A DNA stretch of 64,000 nt from Lapidilactobacillus gannanensis (GCF_003946675.1 NZ_RHOT01000011.1:1-64000), one strand, 5' to 3'; positions 1 to 11,459 are shown, counted from the stretch's first letter. The notes: generated by a model from the sequence alone, not told the origin. Program-made: numbers and translations.

Positions 1-10
1 TCCGGCCCAT
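1..10 (-). CDS. 5' end of a gene running off the left edge
   Basis: Only the first three codons (ATG GGC CGG) are inside the window. An AAGGAG Shine-Dalgarno at 18-23 lies seven bases upstream of the ATG at 8-10, which is the only reason to call it. It would be the next gene after typA on the same strand. In related lactobacilli a division gene such as ftsW often lies near here, but three codons do not allow an identification. Confidence 0.4.
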
Positions 11-16
11 ACAAAA

Positions 17-71
17 ACTCCTTCCTAGGAAGACAAGCTTTAATTATTTGCTTGTCTACCCAAGAAGGAGT
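17..71 (-). promoter_or_regulatory. Hairpin that would sequester the ribosome-binding site of the left-edge gene
   Basis: GAAGGAGT at 64-71 is complementary to ACTCCTTC at 17-24, and AGACAAG at 31-37 to CTTGTCT at 51-57. Together they form a two-tier stem. On the minus strand the 3' arm contains the AAGGAG Shine-Dalgarno of the gene starting at position 10, so the folded leader would hide it. This is visible pairing; a regulatory role is inferred. Confidence 0.45.
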
Positions 72-139
72 ATAGCCTAGACCAATTTTAGTCTAACTAC
101 TTAGAAAATATTCTATCAACTTCAGTTGACGAAGAGCCT

Positions 140-177
140 AAAATGCCGAGCAATTCTTTCGAATTGTTCGGCATTTT
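140..177 (-). terminator. typA terminator hairpin (copy A of the dispersed repeat)
   Basis: A 17-bp stem (140-156 with 161-177, containing GCCGAGCAATTC and its near complement) closes a TTTC loop and is flanked by A/T runs on both sides, so it can act in both directions. It lies about 60 bases beyond the typA stop. The stretch 178-230 matches the right arm of the repeat family seen near 11849, 19993 and 58797. Confidence 0.75.
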
Positions 178-237
178 ACGTTAATACTCGGCTAATCGCC
201 TTTTGTCACGCTCGCATTAGCGTTAGCGTTAATTCAA

Positions 238-2085
238 TTACTTGTCGTTGGCAGCCATCTTACGACGCTTGTCATTTTTCCGGCGTTCGTTGGTATTTAA
301 AATCTTCTTCCGTAAACGAACACTGGTTGGCGTTACTTCACAGAATTCATCTTCATTCAAGAATTCAATTGATTCTTCAAGTGACATTGTCCGTGGTGTC
401 CGAATCGCAGCTGCGTGGTCTTTACCAGCGGCACGGGTGTTAGTTAAGTTTTTACCCTTAGTGACATTGACGGCGATATCTTGATCACGGTTACTTTGAC
501 CAACGATCATCCCTTCATAAACGTCAACACCAGCATCAACGAATAATTCACCACGATCTTCAACAGATTGTAAACTATAAGTTGTGGCAGTTCCTTGGTT
601 GATTGAAACCAAAGCACCTGATTGACGACCAGGATTCCAGTTACGAACAACTGGCATGTACTTCTCAAATGAGTGGTTCATGATCCCGTAACCACCAGTT
701 TGTGATAAGAATTCAGTTGAATAACCAATCAAACCACGTGATGGTGCTAAGAAAATCATCCGTGTTTGGCCATTACCAAGTGATTCCATGTTTTGCATGT
801 CACCCTTACGTTGAGCCATTGAATCGATGACCGAACCAACGTACTGGTCAGGTGTATCGATTTGGACGCTTTCAAATGGTTCTGAAAGTTTGCCATCAAT
901 TTCGCGATAGATAACTTCCGGACGAGAAAGTTGTAATTCGAAACCTTCACGACGCATTTCTTCAACTAAGATTGATAAATGTAATTCCCCACGACCCGAG
1001 ACAACCCAAGCACCTGGTAAATCAGTATCATCAACCCGTAATGAAACGTCAGTGTGTAATTGTGACTTCAAACGATCCTCGATCTTACGAGGTGTCACGA
1101 ATTTACCTTCCTTACCGGCAAATGGTGAGTCGTTAACGGCAAACGTCATTTGCAAAGTTGGCGCATCGATCCGTAAGATTGGTAACCGGTCTTGATGATC
1201 AACTGGTGTGACTGTTTCACCAACGAAGATATCTTCCATCCCAGAAACGGCAATCAAATCGCCGGCCTTAGCCTCATTAACTTCAATTCGTTTCAAACCG
1301 AAGAAACCAAATAATTTGGTTACTCGGAAGTTTTTAGCAGACCCGTCCAATTTCAAAACGGAAACGCTGTCGCCAATTTTAATTTGACCACGGAAAATTC
1401 GGCCGATACCAACCCGACCAACATAATCATTGTAGTCTAACATGGCAACTTGGAATTGTAATGGTTCGTCACTGTTATCAACAGGTGCTGGAATTGTATC
1501 CAAAATCGTATCAAAAACAGGTGCCATCGTGTGTTCCTGAGTATCCAAATCAGCGTCCATACTAGAAGTCCCGTTAACGGCACTAGTATAAACAACTGGG
1601 AAGTCTAATTGATCTTCGTCAGCGCCTAATTCGATGAACAATTCAAGCACTTCGTCAACAACTTCTTCAGGACGAGCACCAGGACGGTCAATCTTGTTAA
1701 TGACAACGATTGGTGTTAAATGTTGTTCCAATGCTTTCTTTAAAACAAATCGAGTTTGTGGCATGGTGCCTTCAAAAGCATCAACAACTAACAGCACACC
1801 ATCAACCATGCGCATGATCCGTTCAACTTCGCCACCAAAGTCAGCATGTCCTGGGGTATCCAAGATGTTGATTTTGTGGTCGTGATAATCAACGGCCGTT
1901 ACTTTAGATAAGATGGTAATCCCACGTTCCCGTTCAATTGGATTAGAATCCATTGCCCGGTCTTCCAAATGGATATGTTCATCAAGGGTATCAGATTGTT
2001 TTAATAATTCATTGACTAAAGTTGTTTTACCATGATCGACATGGGCGATGATGGCAATATTTCGAATATCTTCACGTGTTTTCAC
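238..2085 (-). CDS. typA: Ribosome-associated translational GTPase TypA/BipA
   Basis: A 615-residue translational GTPase that acts on ribosomes and assists 50S assembly and stress or cold adaptation in other bacteria. The P-loop AHVDHGKTT is at residues 14-22. The G3 motif [16 protein letters not shown] and the G4 motif NKID follow, then domain II and the EF-G-like domains III and V typical of TypA. The GTG at 2085 (start MKTREDIRN) was chosen because its length and N-terminus match the family and an AAGGAAG lies upstream. In-frame ATGs at 2112 and further upstream would add unsupported residues. It is followed by a terminator, so it is probably monocistronic or the last gene read from its own promoter. 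Confidence 0.95.
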   Translation of the reverse strand: MKTREDIRNIAIIAHVDHGKTTLVNELLKQSDTLDEHIHLEDRAMDSNPIERERGITILSKVTAVDYHDHKINILDTPGHADFGGEVERIMRMVDGVLLVVDAFEGTMPQTRFVLKKALEQHLTPIVVINKIDRPGARPEEVVDEVLELFIELGADEDQLDFPVVYTSAVNGTSSMDADLDTQEHTMAPVFDTILDTIPAPVDNSDEPLQFQVAMLDYNDYVGRVGIGRIFRGQIKIGDSVSVLKLDGSAKNFRVTKLFGFFGLKRIEVNEAKAGDLIAVSGMEDIFVGETVTPVDHQDRLPILRIDAPTLQMTFAVNDSPFAGKEGKFVTPRKIEDRLKSQLHTDVSLRVDDTDLPGAWVVSGRGELHLSILVEEMRREGFELQLSRPEVIYREIDGKLSEPFESVQIDTPDQYVGSVIDSMAQRKGDMQNMESLGNGQTRMIFLAPSRGLIGYSTEFLSQTGGYGIMNHSFEKYMPVVRNWNPGRQSGALVSINQGTATTYSLQSVEDRGELFVDAGVDVYEGMIVGQSNRDQDIAVNVTKGKNLTNTRAAGKDHAAAIRTPRTMSLEESIEFLNEDEFCEVTPTSVRLRKKILNTNERRKNDKRRKMAANDK

Positions 2086-2196
2086 TAATGTTTTCTTCCT
2101 TCCAAAAAGCATAGGTAATAAGCTCTCTCGTACAGTCAAGTAAAATAATACCATAAATATGAGCCAGCTTACAGAAAATTATTCATAAAATCGGTT

Positions 2197-2970
2197 TCAA
2201 TTTTGTAATTTCTGAAATGAGCGCCAAATTTCGGGGATTCCAGCGATAATAACTTCCCGCTCGCGCAATTGTGGTTGTTGCCCAGCTAAGTTATGTGCCT
2301 CGATACCAACACCCTGGCCAATCGCCCAACCAGCGGCCACATCCCATGGTGATAATGACGAAACATAACCATTTTGTTGACCGGTAATGACTTGAATGAA
2401 CTCCAGACCAGCACTTCCAGTTACACGCACGCCAGATGTTTGTGCAGCTAAATCCTGCAAATGATAGCCATTATGGGCGTACATCATTGCATTGACGCCG
2501 AGCAACCCCTCAGCGATTGGTGCTGGTGCAATTGGCGTGAGCGGATACCCATTCAACTGAACACCAGTTTCAGCGCCACCTACTAATAGTTTTTCACCAA
2601 TCACATCAAGAATTGCCCCGACTAATGGCTGACCATCTAGATAGACGCCGATCATCGTCGCAAAATTGTTTTTTTGACGAACAAAATTCATCGTCCCGTC
2701 AATCGGATCAACGAAGAAAACTAACCCGGTCAAATCAGTCAATTGATCACCGAATCCCTCTTCACCACAGATATGTGCTTCAGGATAATGTTGCCGAATC
2801 TGTTGCACATAAAATTGTTCGGTTTGTTTATCTAAATTGGTCACTAAATCATTGCGGCCACTTTTAGTCGTTACTTCAAGTGGACTATGTAAATGCCGTC
2901 GTAATTGATCACCTGTCAGTGATAACCATTCAACTAAGTCTTGTTGAATCTTTAAAGTTTCATATGCCAT
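2197..2970 (-). CDS. Inositol monophosphatase family protein
   Basis: A 257-residue Mg2+-dependent phosphatase of the inositol monophosphatase/SuhB/CysQ superfamily. The metal-binding motifs are visible: EEGFGD (the acidic first site), VDPIDGTMNFV (family signature WxDPxDGTxNF) and SPWDVAAG near the C-terminus. The substrate cannot be read from sequence; inositol-1-phosphate, fructose-1,6-bisphosphate-like or PAP substrates all occur in the family. The ATG has a GAGG Shine-Dalgarno that overlaps the end of the UPF0223 gene nine bases upstream, so the two are co-transcribed and probably translationally coupled. Confidence 0.9.
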   Translation of the reverse strand: MAYETLKIQQDLVEWLSLTGDQLRRHLHSPLEVTTKSGRNDLVTNLDKQTEQFYVQQIRQHYPEAHICGEEGFGDQLTDLTGLVFFVDPIDGTMNFVRQKNNFATMIGVYLDGQPLVGAILDVIGEKLLVGGAETGVQLNGYPLTPIAPAPIAEGLLGVNAMMYAHNGYHLQDLAAQTSGVRVTGSAGLEFIQVITGQQNGYVSSLSPWDVAAGWAIGQGVGIEAHNLAGQQPQLREREVIIAGIPEIWRSFQKLQN

Positions 2971-2979
2971 CGTTAATCC

Positions 2980-3255
2980 TCATTTCATCTTAATTGTCGC
3001 TGACTTTGCCTGAGCAACTGCTTTTTGAACCGCATAAATCGAATAGCCGCTAACTCGTTCAAATTCACGATCAATTTGGCGTTGATCCATCTTGGCTGGG
3101 AAAAGCGTTTGATATTGTTGCCAAGCTTTCTGAAAATCCGCCACATTTAACTTAGTTTCATAAGCGTCCTCCGTTAAATTAAAAATCGCCATTGTCGCCA
3201 GTAACTGATCTTGATTCCATTCAGGATCAAGTGGGTAACTATAGTTAGTGTCCAT
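2980..3255 (-). CDS. UPF0223 family protein
   Basis: A 91-residue cytosolic protein of the UPF0223 (YktA-like) family, function unknown. It is rich in charged and aromatic residues with no membrane segment (MDTNYSYPLDPEWNQDQ at the start). The ATG at 3255 is preferred over ATG 3261 and GTG 3264 because the AGGAG lies eight bases upstream of it and too close to the others. It sits directly before the inositol-monophosphatase gene, a neighbourhood also known in other lactobacilli and bacilli. Confidence 0.88.
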   Translation of the reverse strand: MDTNYSYPLDPEWNQDQLLATMAIFNLTEDAYETKLNVADFQKAWQQYQTLFPAKMDQRQIDREFERVSGYSIYAVQKAVAQAKSATIKMK

Positions 3256-3802
3256 TACCATCACTCCTTCTTCGTCTATCTGGAGTGATGCAAAATAATT
3301 GCCCTGTCACTCACTCCGAACATGATTGTTGCTTAATTTTAACACACTTTTACTTACGATAGGGTCCAGACTCTTAGGCATGATAACAGTTAATCAACTG
3401 CCAGATTAACAAAATAGTAAGAGTATTACTACTATCAGAACTTAATCAGACAAACATCACCAATTGCTGCTCACTTGACATCGGCAAGAGCTCAATTGAT
3501 CCAGCTGATATTTTAATCCCATTATCAGTTTGCCCACACAGTACCACCAGTCTGTTACATACTTTAATAATAATGATTCGGTTTAGATTATTCATTCATT
3601 ATATAAGCGGATTTTAAGAGCTGTTTAACCAAAAATATTTGCTATTCTACCACCAATAAATCGTGCCAGATTTGTCTTAATAAATATTTTTGAAGGTGAA
3701 CACTTTTTCTTTATTAACCGAAGCAGTCTTGATTTATCAGCGTTTCTGAAAGCGGTTCATAAAACTTGCTAAATAATCAGTCAATCCCGTATACTTAATC
3801 TG
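3256..3802. other. AT-rich intergenic region between divergent genes
   Basis: About 550 bases without a supported ORF, between the minus-strand UPF0223 gene and the plus-strand pyruvate oxidase gene. It must hold the UPF0223-suhB promoter, but I could not choose one with confidence. A cre-like sequence near 3749 (TGAAAGCGGTTCA) lacks one base of the consensus spacing. No repeat or RNA gene was recognised. Confidence 0.6.
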
Positions 3803-3831
3803 TTGCAACCGTTTGCAAAATGTGTTACATT
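3803..3831 (+). promoter_or_regulatory. pox promoter overlapped by a cre (CcpA) box
   Basis: TTGCAA (3803-3808), a 17-base spacer and TACATT (3826-3831) form a sigma-A promoter. The palindrome TTGCAACCGTTTGCAA at 3803-3818 matches the catabolite-responsive element consensus and covers the -35 box. This position predicts CcpA repression on good sugars. Pyruvate oxidase is known to be glucose-repressed in lactobacilli. Confidence 0.7.
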
Positions 3832-3881
3832 GTCTACGAACAAATTGTTTACAATCTTTATCTTATTGGGGGATATCAATC

Positions 3882-5705
3882 ATGAACAATCAATCAACAG
3901 TTCCAGCAAGTGTCGCAATGTTACGAGTCATCGAATCTTGGGGGGTTAACCATATTTACGGCTACCCAGGTGGGTCATTTAATTCAACGATGGCTGCCTT
4001 AGACCAAGAAAAAGAACGGCTAAAGTATGTTCAAATTCGTCATGAGCAAGTTGGGGCCTTGGCCGCGTCAGCCGATGCTAAATTAACTGGCAAAATCGCC
4101 GTTACTTTTGGCTCTGCTGGTCCTGGTGCCACAAACCTATTAACAGGTTTATATGATGCTCGTGAAGATCACGCGCCAGTTTTAGCGTTAATTGGTCAAG
4201 TTCCTAGTACAAATATGAACTACAATTATTTCCAAGAATTCGACGAAAATCCAATTTTTGCAGACGTGGCAGTTTACAATCGACTAGTCATGACACCTGA
4301 AAGTCTGCCCTACGTTGTTGACAAAGCAATTCGTGAGGCATACAAGCATCAAGGCGTTGCAGTGGTCATTATTCCAAACGACTTCGGTTATGTTGAAATT
4401 CCTGACGAACCTTATACAAGCGTTTCACCAACCGATAATAAAGTCAAACCATTGCCAGAGGCCACTGATAATGAAGTTGACCAAGTTCTGGACATGATCA
4501 AAGCCGCTAAACGGCCGGTGATCCACGTTGGTCGTGGTATTCGTGGTGGCGGCGACAAGCTGATCGAATTATCAAAGAAGTTACAAGTGCCACTGATTCT
4601 AACCGGCTTGGCCAAAGGATTGATTGATGATCACTACGAAGGCAATTTAGGTTATGCCAATCGTGCCGCTGCTAAAGCTGCCGATGAAATTTTTGCTGTT
4701 AGTGATTTAGTCATTGCCATCGGCACCGATTTTCCATTTGCTAACTTAGTTTATCGCACCCATCCGTTTAAATTCGTCCAAGTTGACGCTGATGAGGCAC
4801 AATTTGGTCGACACCACTTCCTTGATTTAGGCATTTGGAGCGATGCGACTACTTTTGTTGAGAAAGCATTAGCCCGCAGTCAAACAGCAGCACCAAGTCC
4901 TTACTTTAAAGCGGCAGTCGCTGCTAATCAGAATTGGCGGCAATATTTAGACAAACTTTTAAATCGGGAAACTGATCCTCTGGAGTTCGAACCGATTTAC
5001 AAACAAATCAATCGCATTGCTGAACCAGATGCTGTTTTCTCAATTGACGTTGGTGATAACATCATTAACTCTTTCCGTTATTTAAACTTGACGCCTAAAA
5101 ATAAATGGACGATTTCAGCCTTATTCGCCTCAATGGGCTATGGCTTACCAGGGGCGATTGCTGGTAAACTCTCCTACCCTGATCGCCAAGTTTTCAATAT
5201 TTCCGGCGATGGTGCTTTCTCAATGGTCATGCAAGATTTAATTGATCAAAAGAAATACCAGTTACCAATTATTAACATCATCACTTCCAACACTGTTTTA
5301 GGCTTCATTAAATCTGAGCAAGATGATTTAAATATTGCCCATCACAGTGGGATTGATTTGGAAGACCAAGACTTTGCCATGATTGCCCAAGGTATGGGTG
5401 TTGAATCGATCACAGTTCGTAAATCAAGTGAATTACCAGCAGCCTTTGATCGTGCTCTTGAGGTAACCAAAGCTGGGCGACCATTCTTAATTGATGCAAA
5501 GATTACTCAAAAACGTGGCTTACCAGTTGAAGAATTAGAGCTCACGATTAAAGATGGCCAATTAATTGAAACCATCAATCCTAGCTACAACGCTAACCAT
5601 GATTTACAAGGCACCACTAGTTTGACAGACTTCTTCGCTAGCTATGATGCTCAAGAATTAAAACCACTGGCCCACTTCTTTGACGAAGCTGGCGTCGAAC
5701 TATAA
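3882..5705 (+). CDS. pox: Pyruvate oxidase (acetyl-phosphate forming)
   Basis: A 607-residue TPP- and FAD-dependent enzyme that converts pyruvate, phosphate and O2 into acetyl phosphate, CO2 and H2O2, allowing aerobic ATP formation through acetate kinase. The N-terminal PYR domain has YGYPGGSFNSTMAAL and the conserved Glu in RHEQVGALAA. The C-terminal TPP motif is GDGAFSMVMQDL with the downstream Asn of NIITSN. Length fits the lactobacillar enzyme (about 600). The ATG at 3882 has GGGGGA eight bases upstream; the longer ORF from 3813 would run across the promoter. It is monocistronic, with a cre-controlled promoter and its own terminator. An acetolactate synthase is less likely given the PoxB-like N-terminus. 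Confidence 0.92.
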   Translation: MNNQSTVPASVAMLRVIESWGVNHIYGYPGGSFNSTMAALDQEKERLKYVQIRHEQVGALAASADAKLTGKIAVTFGSAGPGATNLLTGLYDAREDHAPVLALIGQVPSTNMNYNYFQEFDENPIFADVAVYNRLVMTPESLPYVVDKAIREAYKHQGVAVVIIPNDFGYVEIPDEPYTSVSPTDNKVKPLPEATDNEVDQVLDMIKAAKRPVIHVGRGIRGGGDKLIELSKKLQVPLILTGLAKGLIDDHYEGNLGYANRAAAKAADEIFAVSDLVIAIGTDFPFANLVYRTHPFKFVQVDADEAQFGRHHFLDLGIWSDATTFVEKALARSQTAAPSPYFKAAVAANQNWRQYLDKLLNRETDPLEFEPIYKQINRIAEPDAVFSIDVGDNIINSFRYLNLTPKNKWTISALFASMGYGLPGAIAGKLSYPDRQVFNISGDGAFSMVMQDLIDQKKYQLPIINIITSNTVLGFIKSEQDDLNIAHHSGIDLEDQDFAMIAQGMGVESITVRKSSELPAAFDRALEVTKAGRPFLIDAKITQKRGLPVEELELTIKDGQLIETINPSYNANHDLQGTTSLTDFFASYDAQELKPLAHFFDEAGVEL

Positions 5706-5762
5706 CCGAGAAAACAACTAAACTGTCAATCATCCAAGACTTGTTTAGAACAGAACCGCGTC

Positions 5763-5876
5763 CAACAAAAGACCGTCAGTGTCAAAGGAAAATAACGAGC
5801 AATTCGTATAAAATTGCTTGTTATTTTTTTGTGTTACGCGGGCCGACTGCCTTTTGAGAACATGTTTCAGCAGTTA
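5763..5876 (+). repeat. Dispersed palindromic repeat, copy D, with pox terminator
   Basis: The core hairpin AATAACGAGCAATT (5791-5804) with AATTGCTTGTTATT (5812-5825), followed by a T-run, is the pox terminator. The segment after it (about 5832-5872) is close to the reverse complement of the left arm of copies B and C. The segment before it (about 5763-5785) resembles the reverse complement of their right arm. Copy D is therefore inverted relative to B and C. Confidence 0.65.
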
Positions 5877-6144
5877 AAGTCTTGTTTATTTGTGGTTGAG
5901 CGGACTTTTGTCCCACCTCTTTTGTGCTGATTTCCATTTATTGGCTAACAACAGCGAATCTCGCCAATAATACTCACCAGTTTAAGCCCTGCCTTAATGG
6001 ATCAAGCCCAATTATGGTCAATCTTACGAGCGGAGAAAAAGCTAGCATCTTTCTATAACAGTTGCAGCGCTTAAGAATGCTGCCTTGATCAATGTGCAGA
6101 GATATTTCTGCATTGGGCATCCACCTTCTAATGATTAGTTTAAA
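5877..6144. other. Intergenic region between convergent pox and pdhD
   Basis: No supportable gene. An 84-codon open frame at 5974-6228 has no ribosome-binding site, crosses the pdh terminator and has no recognisable composition. A short hairpin TGCAGA/TCTGCA lies near 6095-6115. Confidence 0.6.
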
Positions 6145-6193
6145 AATAGCGTTTAATGACCGCTGTTCCAGCAGCTGATCATTAAACGCTATT
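6145..6193 (-). terminator. pdh operon terminator
   Basis: A perfect 15-bp stem, AATAGCGTTTAATGA at 6145-6159 with its complement at 6179-6193. On the minus strand it is followed by TTTTT, about 100 bases beyond the pdhD stop. Confidence 0.85.
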
Positions 6194-6292
6194 ACTTTTT
6201 GAGGTGATGATTTTCTAATGATTCGCATTCTATAAAACGCTGAATCTGATCAGACTCACTTGATGCTTACTGAGTCTAAAATTAAGCACCAG

Positions 6293-7699
6293 CTAGATAT
6301 TCGTTGGCATCCCTTCAGCTAGATCAGCCGCATCCATAATGGCTTCGCTTAAAGTTGGATGAGGATGAATCGTTAGTGCTAAATCACTGATATTCATACC
6401 TGATTCAACAGCTAAGGTCAATTCAGAAATCAAATCACTGGCGCCACTACCCGCGACCTGAGCGCCAAGTAAAGTGCCATCATTTTTATCAGAAATCAAT
6501 TTCACAAAGCCAGTCGTTGCTTGCAAGGAAATTGCCCGACCATTGGCTGCAAATGGAAATTTATCTGCTTTAGCTTGATAACCTTGGTCCTTAGCTTCAG
6601 TCAGACTTAACCCAGTTGTCGCTAGTTCTGGATCAGTATAACAAACCGCTGGCATCGCGCGATAATCCACAGCAGCCGGTTTGCCACTGATCGCTTCCGC
6701 GGCAACTTTACCTTCATAGGAAGCTTTATGCGCCAAAGCAGCACCAGCAACAATGTCGCCAATTGCGTAAATATTAGCCTGGTTCGTACGACCTTGTTGG
6801 TCCACTTCAATGAGGCCGCGCTCAGCCATTTTGATGCCAGCTTGTTCCAAACCCATATCATTGGTGTTAGGACGGCGGCCAACTGTTACCATAACATAAT
6901 CAGCATCGACTTTTTCAGTGGTCCCGTTGGCTTCGTATGTCACTGTAACATGGTCATCAAAATTTTCGGCATTTTTAGCCATGGCACCAGTGATAACTTT
7001 GACGCCCTTTTTCTGGAAACTATCTAAGACTAATTTGACCAGATCAGCGTCAAAATTAGGCAAAATTGACGGCGTACCCTCAAGAATCGTGACCTCAGCA
7101 CCAAGATTAGCATAGGCACCAGCCAATTCTGAACCAATATACCCGCCACCAATAACCACTAATTTCTTTGGTACTGCGGGTAAATTAAGACCACCAGTTG
7201 AATCAAGGACGCGTTTTTCAAACTTAAAACCCTTAATTTCGACTGGTCGCGAACCAGTAGCAATAATCAGATTTTTAAACGTATAAGTTTGGGCACTGTC
7301 TTTTTGAATCACCCGTAAACTATGGGCATCTTTCAAGAAGGCATCCCCTTCGATCAAGTCAATTTTGTGCTTCTTAAAAAGCATCCGCACCCCGCCAGTT
7401 AAGCGCTCCACTACGCGGTGTTGTTTCCAATCCTGAGTTTTGGCGAAATCAATTGTGGCGTCCGTCTTGCTAATACCAAAAGCACTAGCATCTCGAGCTT
7501 CCTGTAAGCGATGACCAGCTGTAATAAGTGCTTTTGACGGAATACAACCGACGTTAAGACAAACACCGCCAACATATTCGCGTTCGATCACCGTTACTTT
7601 CTGGCCTAATTCCGCCGCATGAATTGCCGCTACGTAACCGCCAGGGCCAGCACCAATCACCACAGTATCTAAATCAATTGCAAAATCTCCAACGACCAT
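6293..7699 (-). CDS. pdhD: Dihydrolipoamide dehydrogenase (E3) of the PDH complex
   Basis: A 468-residue FAD flavoprotein that reoxidises dihydrolipoyl groups of E2 and passes electrons to NAD+. It shows the FAD fold [12 protein letters not shown] near the N-terminus, the redox disulfide [13 protein letters not shown], the NAD-binding fold [17 protein letters not shown] and the C-terminal HPHPTLSEA with the catalytic His-Glu pair. The ATG at 7699 has GGAGGG seven bases upstream, overlapping the pdhC stop. The preceding TTG at 7702 is too close to that site. It is the last gene of pdhABCD. Confidence 0.95.
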   Translation of the reverse strand: MVVGDFAIDLDTVVIGAGPGGYVAAIHAAELGQKVTVIEREYVGGVCLNVGCIPSKALITAGHRLQEARDASAFGISKTDATIDFAKTQDWKQHRVVERLTGGVRMLFKKHKIDLIEGDAFLKDAHSLRVIQKDSAQTYTFKNLIIATGSRPVEIKGFKFEKRVLDSTGGLNLPAVPKKLVVIGGGYIGSELAGAYANLGAEVTILEGTPSILPNFDADLVKLVLDSFQKKGVKVITGAMAKNAENFDDHVTVTYEANGTTEKVDADYVMVTVGRRPNTNDMGLEQAGIKMAERGLIEVDQQGRTNQANIYAIGDIVAGAALAHKASYEGKVAAEAISGKPAAVDYRAMPAVCYTDPELATTGLSLTEAKDQGYQAKADKFPFAANGRAISLQATTGFVKLISDKNDGTLLGAQVAGSGASDLISELTLAVESGMNISDLALTIHPHPTLSEAIMDAADLAEGMPTNI

Positions 7700-7702
7700 C
7701 AA

Positions 7703-9295
7703 TTAACCCTCCATCAATAATAATTCTGGATCTGCTAATAACTGTTTCAATTCGTTCATTGCTTTTTGAGCGGTGGCACCATCAATTAAGCGATGGTCAA
7801 AGGATAATGATAATTTCATCATTGCGCCAACGGCAATTTCACCATCTGCATTCACATAAGGTTCTTTGGCAATCCGACCAAAACCTAAAATGGCCACTTC
7901 AGGATAATTGATGACTGGCGTAAACCAGCCACCACCAATTGAACCAATGTTACTAATCGTCATCGACCCATGGGCCATCTCATCAGGCTTTAATTTATTA
8001 TCTTGCGCCTTGACTGCGTTGGCACTAATTTCTTCAGCAATAGTAAAAATACTTTTGGCATCAGCGTTTTTAATATTAGGCACATATAAGCCATGAGGCG
8101 TATCTGTTGCAATGCCAACATTGAAGTAGTGTTTATACACAATTTCTTGGGTCGCATCATCAATTGACGCATTCAGAATTGGGAAATCACGTAAGACAAT
8201 CACCAAGGCTTTGACCACATAAGCTAAGAAGGTTAATTTAATCCCCTTATCAGCGGCCACTGTCTTAAATTTCTTACGGTGGGTCATTAATTTAGAAACT
8301 TCCACATCATCAAATAGCGTCACGTGCGGAGCGGTGTGCTTACTATTAACCATCGCCTTAGCAATCGCCTTCCGAGTAGGACTCATCTTTTCCCTAGTCT
8401 CATAGGGATTGACCGGCAATGGCTGTGCTGCTGACGCCGGGGTTGTTTCTACAACTGGCGCTTGAGTTGGAGCTGCAGTCACTGGGCTTACTGTTGGTGC
8501 AGCAGTAACTGCGGTATTGCCTGACTTAGCAGCAGCCACGTCTGCCCGCGTGATTCGACCATTCTTACCAGTGGCCACTACTTGTCCGAGATCAACGCCT
8601 TGTTCCCGCGCATACAAACGCACAGACGGCATTGCCAAAATTGGATGCTGAGCTGTACTAAGCGCGACTGCTGGTGGTGTTGAGCTAGTTGACTCTGATT
8701 CGGTCACAGCTGGTTGGGCCAGCGTTGCTGCAGTCGGTGCAACAGCAGTACCATTCTGCCCTGGCGCATCTATTTCAACTAATGGTTCCCCAACAGTCAC
8801 CGTTTCGCCTTCTGGTACTAAAATCCGAATCACTTTCCCAGTGACAGGCGAGGGAATTTCTTCAACTGATTTATCATTTTGAACTTCTAATAAAGTATCG
8901 TCCTCATTAATCTCAGTGCCAGCTTGAACATGCCATTTGGCAATCTCGCCTTCAGCAATCCCCTCTCCTAGCTCAGGCAACTTAAATTGATAATAACTAG
9001 TCGACGTGCTAGTTGGTGCTGCCTCTGGTTCAGCAGAAGTACTGGCAGGATTGTCGCCAGTACCATCAAATTCAATTAATGGTTCCCCAACAGTCACAGT
9101 AGCACCTTCAGGCGCTAAAATCTGAGTAACCGTGCCGCTGGCTGGCGAGGGAATTTCTTCAACTGACTTATCATTCTGCACTTCCAGAATGGTCTCGTCT
9201 TCCTTAACTTGATCTCCGAGTTGCACATGCCATTTAACAATTTCGCCTTCAGCGATGCCTTCCCCTAGTTCGGGTAGTTTGAAAATATAACTCAT
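7703..9295 (-). CDS. pdhC: Dihydrolipoamide acetyltransferase (E2) with two lipoyl domains
   Basis: A 530-residue core of the PDH complex that transfers the acetyl group to CoA. There are two near-identical lipoyl domains, residues about 1-80 (lipoyl Lys43 in NDKSVEE) and about 105-180 (same NDKSVEE motif). Each is followed by an Ala/Pro/Thr-rich linker. A peripheral-subunit-binding domain follows (PSVRLYAREQGVDLGQV), then the catalytic domain ending with SFDHRLIDGATA, which contains the HxxxDG active site. Two lipoyl domains are within the normal range for Gram-positive E2. The gene lies between pdhB and pdhD with very short gaps. Confidence 0.96.
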   Translation of the reverse strand: MSYIFKLPELGEGIAEGEIVKWHVQLGDQVKEDETILEVQNDKSVEEIPSPASGTVTQILAPEGATVTVGEPLIEFDGTGDNPASTSAEPEAAPTSTSTSYYQFKLPELGEGIAEGEIAKWHVQAGTEINEDDTLLEVQNDKSVEEIPSPVTGKVIRILVPEGETVTVGEPLVEIDAPGQNGTAVAPTAATLAQPAVTESESTSSTPPAVALSTAQHPILAMPSVRLYAREQGVDLGQVVATGKNGRITRADVAAAKSGNTAVTAAPTVSPVTAAPTQAPVVETTPASAAQPLPVNPYETREKMSPTRKAIAKAMVNSKHTAPHVTLFDDVEVSKLMTHRKKFKTVAADKGIKLTFLAYVVKALVIVLRDFPILNASIDDATQEIVYKHYFNVGIATDTPHGLYVPNIKNADAKSIFTIAEEISANAVKAQDNKLKPDEMAHGSMTISNIGSIGGGWFTPVINYPEVAILGFGRIAKEPYVNADGEIAVGAMMKLSLSFDHRLIDGATAQKAMNELKQLLADPELLLMEG

Positions 9296-9313
9296 TTAGT
9301 TAGCCTCCTGAAT

Positions 9314-10290
9314 TTAGAAATTAACAGTCGCTTGGACTTTTTCAACAATATCTTGAGCATTCGGCAGCCACAACGATTCTGCTTGGCCAAATGGGAATGG
9401 TGTATCTGGCGCAGCCACAAAGCCAATTGGGGCCTGTAAGTTTAAAATTGCCCGCTGTGAAATCTCTGAAATCACCTGATTGCCAACACCTGCTTGACGT
9501 TGTGCTTCCTGTACGACCACGACACGACCGGTTTTGATCACCGAATCAATAATCGTTTGAACATCTAGAGGTGAAATTGTCCGTAAATCAATTACTTCCA
9601 CATCAATTTGTTTTTCAGCCAGTTCAGCGGCAGCCTTTAAAGACTCACGCACCATCGCGCCGTACGTCACAATAGTCACATCTTTGCCTGAACGAGCAAT
9701 TGCCGCTTGATCTAACGGAATCTCGTAAGCCTCATCAGGCACTTCTTCACGAAAAGACCGATACAGCTTCATATGTTCCAAGAATAAAACCGGATCATCA
9801 CTTTTAATTGAACTAATCAGCAGCCCTTTAGCATCTTTGGGATTGCTAGGCACTACCACCCGCATCCCCGGAAATTGGGTGATCAAACCTTCGAAATTAT
9901 CAGAATGCATTTCTGGCGTATGGACCCCGCCACCAAAAGGTGCCCGAATCGTAATTGGCATTTGGCGCGTATTGCCCATGCGGTAGCGCATACGTGACAT
10001 CTGTCCACCAATTGAATCCATTGTTTCTAAAATAAAACCGAAAAATTGAATTTCTGGCACTGGTCGAAATCCTTGCAAAGCCAGACCAATGGCCAAACCG
10101 CCAATTCCTGATTCCGCTAAAGGCGTATCAAAAACTTGATCTTCGCCAAACTTAGCTTGCAACCCTTCTGTTGCCCGGAAGACACCACCGTTTTTACCAA
10201 CGTCTTCACCAAAAACCATGACTTTATCATCAGTAGCTAGTTCTGCTGCTAACCCATCTGTAATTGCTTGAATCATTGTTTTTTGAGTCA

Positions 10291-10291
<1 letters not shown>
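9314..10291 (-). CDS. pdhB: Pyruvate dehydrogenase E1 beta subunit
   Basis: A 325-residue transketolase-like beta subunit that pairs with PdhA to decarboxylate pyruvate on TPP. Family segments include [18 protein letters not shown], the TPP-binding [16 protein letters not shown] and [17 protein letters not shown], and a C-terminal transketolase domain starting at [10 protein letters not shown]. Its ATG overlaps the pdhA stop as TAATG, indicating translational coupling. The full length matches the family. Confidence 0.95.
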
Positions 10292-11397
<1,106 letters not shown>

Positions 11398-11459
11398 TCA
11401 CCCTCTACTTTCTGTTACACAATTATTTGTAATCTGTGTTAAGATACTAGACTAGACTA

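Noticed and set aside
3749..3762. Second cre box upstream of pox
   Set aside because: TGAAAGCGGTTCA is one base short of the consensus spacing; the palindrome at 3803-3818 is much better.
5974..6228. 84-codon ORF downstream of pdhD
   Set aside because: It has no ribosome-binding site and its frame crosses the perfect pdh terminator stem.
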